From Misgurnus anguillicaudatus (taxonomy: Eukaryota; Chordata; Actinopteri; Cypriniformes; Cobitidae), in NCBI RefSeq assembly GCF_027580225.2, contig NC_073356.2:9501001-9565000 (forward strand): 64,000 nt of DNA. Reading direction: 5' to 3'. Each line of letters opens with the position of its first letter. The stretch's first letter is position 1. Positions 57,700-64,000 of the stretch are shown here, piece after piece. The notes beneath the pieces are model-generated. The model was not told the origin of the DNA, searched no databases, and saw nothing but the letters and a program-made list of their open reading frames with translations. Made by a program: the position numbers and the translations under genes.

Positions 57700-60600
57700 T
57701 ATGCTGCTTGCATGCCACATCTCAACTGCTGGGCTAGGGTCAAAGTCTTTGATTTAGGGGGAGGACAGATGGACAAAGAGCAGGTCAGACAGTGTCTCAC
57801 ACTTGAGACTGGACCGCCAATCAGACTTTACCATCTTCATTACATTAAACCCACGCTCACAGTCTGCTGTTGATGTAGGCATGCATAACATCAGATCCAC
57901 AAGGTCCAGAAAGTCAGGGCATGTCTCCCTCAGCATCCTGTTAACTTCAGTCCAGGTGATCTTCTCCAGTGCCTGTGGCTCCTTGTAGAGGCAGGACTTG
58001 ATGATGGTCCACTGGTCTGCAATCAGATCGACATCAACTCCAGAAGAGATCAATATTGGCTTGAAGTGACTTGTGAGCCTGTCCACTTCTAAATCACCAA
58101 AGTCTGAAATGATATAAAATGATTATTTTTAAAGTTTGTAGTAGAAGTGTATGTTGTTTTAAGTTTAATATTTTACAAATTTTAAAGTTGTGTTCTTTAA
58201 TAATACAAAATCAAACTGCTCTCTGGCATTAGATTTTACATTAAGTTGCTTTGAGATGCTAACCTGCACTGTTTTCTGGATCAGGCCATTGTTGAAAGCT
58301 CACTATCTTTGAATCGTTCAGGATTCCAGACCCCACATCCCCAAATCTGTTGTCCATGCTGTCGGACAGCTTGTCCAGAAGCTTGTCTTTGTTAGCCATC
58401 ATGTGGCTGGTGTCACTAGGTCTCAGGTTAACACCCTGGTAGGTGTTGGAATCCAACGATTTACCCCTTCATCGTCTGGTGATTGCATCTTTAGAACACA
58501 AGAACAAAATGAATTAGACTGAAAAAAGAAGAACTGCATTTAACATGTTAAATCAAAATGTTGACAAAGATAAATATAACAACAATACCTATATCAGCTA
58601 CTACTTACCTGCTCAAGGTGCTGTACAATCCCCTTAAACCCCCTAAGGAAATGGTCCAAGGCCCTCAATAGGCGACAGACCGACCTTGTACCTCCTATTC
58701 TGGTGGGCATCAGGGGTTTTATACCTAGCACTGAGAAACTGTCATTTGGCTCTGTTCAGTGGGCTCCTGTGATAGAAGGTGAACAAGTCAGTTAAGATGT
58801 CCTCAACTTTCCTACAGAGATTGTTGGTCTTCATTACATCTTTAAAAGCCAACTCAAGGCGGTGTGTCATACAGTGGACTCCTAAAATGTACATCCTTTC
58901 CCCACGAAGCCTGCTGACAACTCCTGTCTTGGATCCTGTCATAACGGCCGCTCCATCCGTCCCACAAGCAACTAGCTTCCCTTCCAATCCTCACCACACT
59001 GATTGCAGACATCTGGAAGCATATTGCATCTGTAATATGTGCTGCATATGCCTTTTTCAATGCCTGGATGGCCACAAACTGCACCTTGACTTTTCCTGCT
59101 CTGCTCATTCTAGTGTAGACCAACTCTTCTTCCATTACACTGCTGTCTGTTGATCCATCTACCATTATAGAGATGAACTTGGTAGCAGATATCTCCTCCT
59201 TTACCTTCCTCCTTTCAATCTCTGCTATATAGTGCATGAAGACTTGGGCCTGGTTTGCATTTCTGTATGTCTTCCCTACAGCTAACCCTTTCTTTTCATC
59301 CACCCTACAGACACAATGACATTTCACAGTTAGCATGATGATAACAGCAAAAAAAGTGTGTGAAAAATCTAATAACAAATAAAGAAGTTACAAACATTTA
59401 TAAAAAATAACAAAGTTGCACATTAAGTAAGGTCTTAAATTAGCATTAGGTATGGAAATCGAATCGAATGAATAATAACTGTTTTTATTGTATGAATTAA
59501 ATATAATTATTATTTTTTAGAGCTACAGAAGTGATTTTCTCTTTGTCTTGGGTTGTTTGATTAACATTAATGACACAGACTTAAGTATGTTAATAGAGGT
59601 TACTGTCTCTTTAAGACCAAATAAGCACAGACTGTTTTTGACTCTCTATACATACACTTAAGACATAAAAATAATGTTTTATTAGAAAAAGAATACTGTG
59701 AAGATCATTTTGTTTATACGTGCCTGTGGCCTGTCAAGAGGAGAAAGAATTTATGTACACTTGCTTTTGGGAACACGTCTCTCCGATGTGCCCTATTGAG
59801 TGCCCTTAAACCCGCGCACATAAACAGTTGCCCCACATACGTTGTTTTTCATTACTCTATTCACAAAATGTATGTTAATGTACTACAGTATAAGACACAG
59901 TAGCGCAACTCTCTCTAAAGTTTACACATCAAGAGTTCTGATCCGTCACAGCAGCACTACACATCTGTGCAACTGCGATTATACTGTAGCCTGTGTCATT
60001 ATTGCATTCTCATCCCATCTCACCAACTGTTTAATACTTAACTCGCACATCCAAACGTAGTCAGAGAAGGGCCTCATCTTCTTTCCAATCGCATGGACGT
60101 TGTGAAACAGCAGTCGCATCCTCTCAAACTGCAATGCTTTCATGGACGTCAGTGCCTTGACAGCAGCGGTCTCCTCCGGAAGCGCGTTCTTTGAAAGTTT
60201 ACAACTTATCGTGTGTAAGTGGCTTTTTGATGACTCGTGGTCCTTAATTGCTTCTAATTTTAAGTTTTTAGTCCCGATTACAGAGACGAACTCCAGAAAA
60301 TCAACATCACCTGGAAAGAAGCCAAGAGGAAGAGCCTAGACCGTATTGTCTGGAGGCAAACCGTAGAAGCCCTATGCTCCGCTCGGAGTGAAGAGGAATA
60401 ATAATAATAATAAGAAGAAGAAGTCCCGATTACAAAAGGATTTGACTTCGCTTTCTCTGAGCCATACACACGACAGTCACTGCAGTACATTTGTTCTGTA
60501 CTGCTGTCATAAATCAGCCACTCACGAACCTTGCCATTGTCGCCAATTGTCCACTTTGTATTAAAACGTCTTTTTTTACTTTTCCTTGACAATTCCTCGT

Positions 60601-60727
60601 CATTTTGTTGGTTAATGGCGGACTTCGTTGAAATGTAAAAAAAACCCCAAACAACTGAATTACTCAATTCGCATTGGCTACCTGCCAATGTTGCCGGTAG
60701 ATTGACAGTGTTACCCACCAATTGCAA
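57700..60727 (-). pseudogene. hAT transposase, ZNF862/TTF-finger type, degenerate
   Basis: The N-terminal exon (from about 60620 on minus) has KWTIGDNGKVREWLIYD, MYCSDCRVYG and NPFVIGT. After a 139-bp RTE insertion it continues KNLKLEAIKDHESSKSHLHT (Cys2-His2 TTF-type finger) and SMKALQFERMRLLF. The next exon (59310 down) has KTYRNANQAQVFMHYIAEIE and SIMVDGSTDSSVMEEELVY, in which DGSTD is a likely catalytic site. Then VACGTDGAAVMTGSKTGVVS and GVHCMTHRLELAFKDV (58987-58745), a linker (58456-58259), and the dimerisation region ITWTEVNRMLRETCPDFLDL, STADCERGFNVMKMVKSDWR (58086 down). Introns look GT-AG. A frame change near 58990 and the RTE insertion break the gene. Confidence 0.8.
60283..60421 (+). 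mobile_element. Tiny 5'-truncated RTE-type LINE insertion
   Basis: The plus strand encodes ITWKEAKRKSLDRIVWRQTV and EALCSARSEE, like the C-terminus of RTE-clade reverse transcriptases, followed by an (AAT)n(AAG)n tail. A 13-bp duplication AGTCCCGATTACA flanks it (60270-60282 and 60422-60434). It interrupts the finger exon of the hAT transposase. Confidence 0.8.
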
Positions 60728-60782
60728 AATTCACCCGCATTTGGCGGGGGGTCGGGTGTTAATTTCATGCCCTGCTGCTGTG

Positions 60783-61359
60783 CCCTCTAAGGTCATTGCC
60801 TGTTCACAGTTTGCATTCTCATTGAAATGCATTGCGGCAAGATAGAGCCTAGAAAGACAAATTTAACAGAGTCATAGAAACATGTATGTACAAGAGCTTG
60901 TAATTCAAATTTACAAATAAGACAATATGTATATTTGAGTAATTTTTTGACTTTGATAACACGGTTTAGTATTGCTACGTGTTGCAACAATTATTACCTG
61001 CACAGCACTCCAATGAAAGGAAAGACTACATTCTTTGGGGCAAATCTCAGAATTTTTTTTTTAAAGTAAGTGGTTGCAATCAATTTATTTAAGCTACATT
61101 TAAACAAAAAAGATTAGTAACGTAAAACAAAATATAAAACTTTTGTTTAAATGTAGCTTAAATAAATTGATTGCAACCACTTACCTTAAAAAATTGATTA
61201 AATTCAATGAATACTTTTTTTCAGTGCAGATACAGACATTATCTATTAAATAAAGCACAATTAGTAAGTAAAATTAGTGTGCTTCTGTTTATTTAAAAAT
61301 GATTCACACCTAAGAAATAAGTGTCACAAACCTGGTGTTAACCGTTTACTCTCTGGTAG
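60783..61359. other. Gene-free segment with a fold-back
   Basis: This contains the fold-back at 61063-61192 listed separately. No gene is seen in the rest. Confidence 0.5.
61063..61192. repeat. Near-perfect fold-back
   Basis: AAGTAAGTGGTTGCAATCAA...ACATTTAAACAAAA pairs with TTTTGTTTAAATGT...TTGATTGCAACCACTTACCTT over about 45 bp, around a ~38-bp loop. Confidence 0.92.
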
Positions 61360-61570
61360 GGATGGGACGATTACCGGATTCACGATTAACCATGATAAAA
61401 TATCCTGACGGTTAGTATTATCGTTTAAAATGTAATTATCATTACAACCGTGTTTGATTACCGTGATTTCAAAAACTCGCAGTAAATCCTGTCCAGCCAG
61501 AATCAACTTGACACAGGCGCGCACATGCAACATTGTTTTTTGCACGAGAAGGCATGGCGGAAGGCATTAA
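61359..61570. repeat. hAT-type end fragment
   Basis: TAGGGATGGGACGATTACCG near 61358 and ATTACCGTGATTTCAAAAAC resemble the end of a common fish hAT MITE. The other end was not found. Confidence 0.5.
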
Positions 61571-62329
61571 CAGGTGCACTGTGTTGCGTTGCTTATGTGT
61601 GCATTTGATGTTCTAATTTAATTTACTGTTCATTAAAACACGTTCACACATCTCAGGGATCCATGTTAATGTTCAATTAATGCAGTGGTGTCCAATACGA
61701 CCAGTCGATTGCAAATGCAATGCCGGTAGATTGCACATAAGTTAATAACTGTGTATGCTGCTCCACGCCTCCACGAGCTTCGGAGAACAAAGTGCCAAAT
61801 TGGTATTATGGTCTTAGAAACAAGTTTTTTTGCGTTGCTGCGGATTTCTTCTCAGGTGTGTTTTTATAAATCTTATGCCTGCCCGCTGCAGCGGAGTCGT
61901 CTAACTTCGGAAATTTGGATGCACATTCTTGCCTTCATGCAGGAGTTGATCCACACGCACGGTGTATGTGCGCGCGATCGATCGACCCAGAGAGATGCTT
62001 CTGATAATGTTGTCATTTTCTAGTTTATTCCATTAAAACTGCATCTCCACTATTCCACTTTAAGGAGTACTCGGCATGTACTCAAGGATTTTTTTAACTC
62101 CTGAAAAAGAATGGAGTAATGGTGACAGACCTAAATTCAATGTAGAGATAGTCCTTCTAACAAACATTTAAGGTGTTTTTAAAACATTTACCAGTGTTTT
62201 GTTAAAAAAATGTTTTTTAGCAGGTAGGTCTTGTCAACTTTATCATTTTAAAAGTAGATTGCCACAAAAAAAAGGCTTGACACCCCTTATTTAATAGAAG
62301 AAAAAGGGAGTAAACTGTGCTTCTGTGAT
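61571..62329. other. Gene-free interval
   Basis: No recognisable gene. GTGGTGTCCAATACGACCAG (61685) and CTTGACACCCC (62276) look like two ends of an interspersed repeat. Confidence 0.4.
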
Positions 62330-63359
62330 CCAAGACAATCCGGTGCAACCAGAGAAGGACGGAACAATATACAACAAATAGACCTGACTATTTTTAAGGA
62401 TGTAAATTATATTTTACAATCCACTATCTATCGTAAACCTCTCAGCAGGAATACCCTGTTAAGAGCTGACAGTAATCACTCGCCTCACCTGATCCGCAAT
62501 ATACCAGTCGGTCAGTTTTGCGAGTTAGAAGAAACTGTAGCACTATAAATGAATTTATGTCAAAAGCAGCTGATCTAGCATGTCGTTTTGAACGACGCGG
62601 TTATGATAAATCTGACATTACTAAAGCGTGGGATAGGGCTCTGAATGCAGATCGCCCCTCATTGTTAATGAAAAAACCTAAGCCAAACACGACATCTAAA
62701 TTATTTTTTTCTACTAGCTACACTCTAGCATCAGGTAGAATAAAAAATATTATCCGTAAACATTGGCATGTTCTCAATAGTGACCCGACTCTCAAAGATA
62801 TTTGCGCTGAACCGCCCAGATGCATATTAGACGCTCTCGCAATATTCGTGACCGTTTGGTTCACTCTGATATGACTATTCCAAATATGACAACCTGGCTC
62901 CCTACACCACCTCTTGGTTTCTACAAATGCGGTAACTGTGCGCAATGTTCTAATTCGACCAATGCGAACGATTTTCTACATCCCCGCACGGGTAGGAAGT
63001 ATTCAATTTCTTCATTTATTAATTGCAACAGTACACATGTAGTATACCTTCTTAAATGCCCCTGTGGACTGGTTTATATAAGTCAAACAAAACGTCAACT
63101 TAAACTTAGGATAGCTGAACATAAAACAGCAATTCGTACCAAGAACTTAACATATGCCATGGCGAGACATTATATGCAGGCAAATCATGGTTCACCTGCA
63201 TCACTGAAGTTTTGGGGAATAGAAAAAATTACACCCCCATCCAGAGGTGGAGATATTCTTAAAAAACTCCTTTGTAGGGAAGCATTTTGGATACACACAT
63301 TGAACACTTTGGAACCTTTTGGTTTAAATGAAGAATTGAGTCTTACATGCTTTCTTTAA
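62330..63359 (+). pseudogene. Penelope-like element 3' part: RT C-terminus and GIY-YIG endonuclease
   Basis: Penelope-like retroelements join a reverse transcriptase to a GIY-YIG nuclease. The RT tail shows STIYRKPLSRNTLLRADS and SPHLIRNIPVGQF. After a frame change at about 62517 it continues RVRRNCSTINEFMSKA and FERRGYDKSDITKAWDRAL. A second frame change near 62820 leads to IRDRLVHSD, a Cys pair (CGNCAQC), VVYLLKCPCGLVYISQTKRQ (the GIY..YIG core), LKLRIAEHKTAIRT (Arg and His) and LLCREAFWIHTLNTL (catalytic Glu), ending at TAA. The linked Cys motif suggests the Neptune-type branch (inference). The RT palm is missing, so this is a 5'-truncated copy. Confidence 0.8.
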
Positions 63360-64000
63360 CAATTTAAATAGAGCATGTAAGATATATTTAGATATGTATA
63401 TATATTTTTTTTGTGGTGTGAATATATTGTTTATATGATTATTTGTCCGGACATTTGCTTGTTAATGATTTATTTGTAAATGTGACACCTGGATTTAGAT
63501 AAGTAATTGTGGAAGTTTCACGCCCCCTTTATGTTAAGGTGACCAGACGTCCCCGTTTTCCAGGGACAGTCCCGTTTTTTGGTGTTCTGTCCCCGACTGA
63601 AGCTGTCCCCGGAAATGTCCCCGTTTTACAGCATGTCCAAAACAACCAGCAAATACACCGAAAAACCCGATCAACATTGCTTTTGTAGTACCAGACCGGA
63701 GCAATCATGTAATGATTATTTTCACCAGCAGAGGGGGCCGCGAGCTACTTATCACCTGCGCTCGGAATATAAGTGTAATTTTTAGACCAAAATATCAAAT
63801 TTGTGCTTAAAACAAACAAAAAAAATCTACCACTGCTTAATTCAACAAAATACTTTTTTGCATGTTTTAAGCACAAATTCACTTAATTTTTTTGTCTTAA
63901 AGCTATATTTTTCTTAGGGGATTTTGCTTATCAAGAAAATGCATCTTGTTTTAAGATTTTTTAGATATTTGTACTGAAAATAAGACAAAAATTTTATTGA
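63360..64000. other. Gene-free end of window
   Basis: It contains a GACCAGACGTCCCCGTTTTC-type repeat (63541 on, with several GTCCCCG units) and AT-rich sequence with imperfect inverted TTGTGCTTAAAACA / GTTTTAAGCACAAATT blocks (63800 and 63863). No gene is recognised. Confidence 0.45.

Larger units (their letters stand above)
57347..60774. mobile_element. hAT transposon with ZNF862-like transposase
   Basis: The ends CAGGGCCTGAAGTTAAC (57347) and GTTAATTTCATGCCCTG (60774) are 17-bp inverted repeats with two mismatches. They are flanked by a perfect 8-bp duplication CTGCTGTG (57339-57346 and 60775-60782). Length is 3428 bp. Confidence 0.92.

Noticed and set aside
1..64000. CRISPR arrays, tRNA or rRNA genes
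   Set aside because: No direct-repeat/spacer pattern and no cloverleaf or rRNA-like conserved block was seen.

Overview
The window looks like a transposon-rich piece of a teleost genome, most likely a cypriniform (carp/zebrafish-like) fish. The evidence is the TE composition: L2-clade LINEs with an esterase-type ORF1, hAT, Tc1/mariner and TTAA-flanked (Kolobok-like) DNA transposons, palindromic MITEs with AGCTGGTTTTAGCTGG-type repeats, a Penelope-like GIY-YIG element, and GT-AG spliced genes. I recognise no single-copy host gene. Every protein-coding stretch I can support belongs to a mobile element or to a multi-copy, transposon-like fish gene family. All family names come from recognition of motifs by eye; no database search was run.

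Layout. 1-6.4 kb: three copies (one truncated) of a long interspersed repeat with a ~712-bp internal tandem array, an (AAT)n tract and a Helitron-like 3' hairpin end. 6.57-7.32 kb: AT-flanked DNA transposon. 8.4-9.2 kb: LINE 3' end (minus). 9.56-11.1 kb: decayed Tc1-like element with ~230-bp inverted repeats. 13.46-20.49 kb: a complete 7.0-kb TTAA-flanked Kolobok-like transposon. It has a 14-exon minus-strand transposase whose frame I could assemble without a stop (727 codons), and a convergent plus-strand gene for an RG-rich protein with a P2X7-type cysteine 'ballast' domain (one nonsense codon). Five bases further on a second TTAA element (20.5 kb onwards) carries another, more broken P2X7-like gene, itself holding a nested TTAA element.

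23.6-34.2 kb: a broken two-gene cassette. A C2H2-finger/transposase-like gene is followed 34 bp later by a SAM-domain-type gene. It is interrupted by several transposons whose removal restores the reading frames.

34.7-56.2 kb: a 'Russian doll'. An outer hAT is split by an L2 LINE (L2-B). L2-B is split by an 8.6-kb hAT (perfect 8-bp target duplication), which is itself split by a second L2 (L2-A). L2-B also carries a small MITE and a 4.5-kb AT-rich element with CCCTTACGAAA ends. 57.3-60.8 kb: a third hAT with a ZNF862-like transposase and a tiny RTE-type insertion. 62.3-63.4 kb: Penelope-like 3' end with a GIY-YIG domain. The rest is MITEs, fold-back repeats and microsatellites.

The points I rate highest are the repeated association of P2X7-type ballast-domain genes with TTAA transposons, the intact Kolobok-like transposase, and the TGA-CTA stop followed by an RNA hairpin between the two in-frame ORFs of L2-B.
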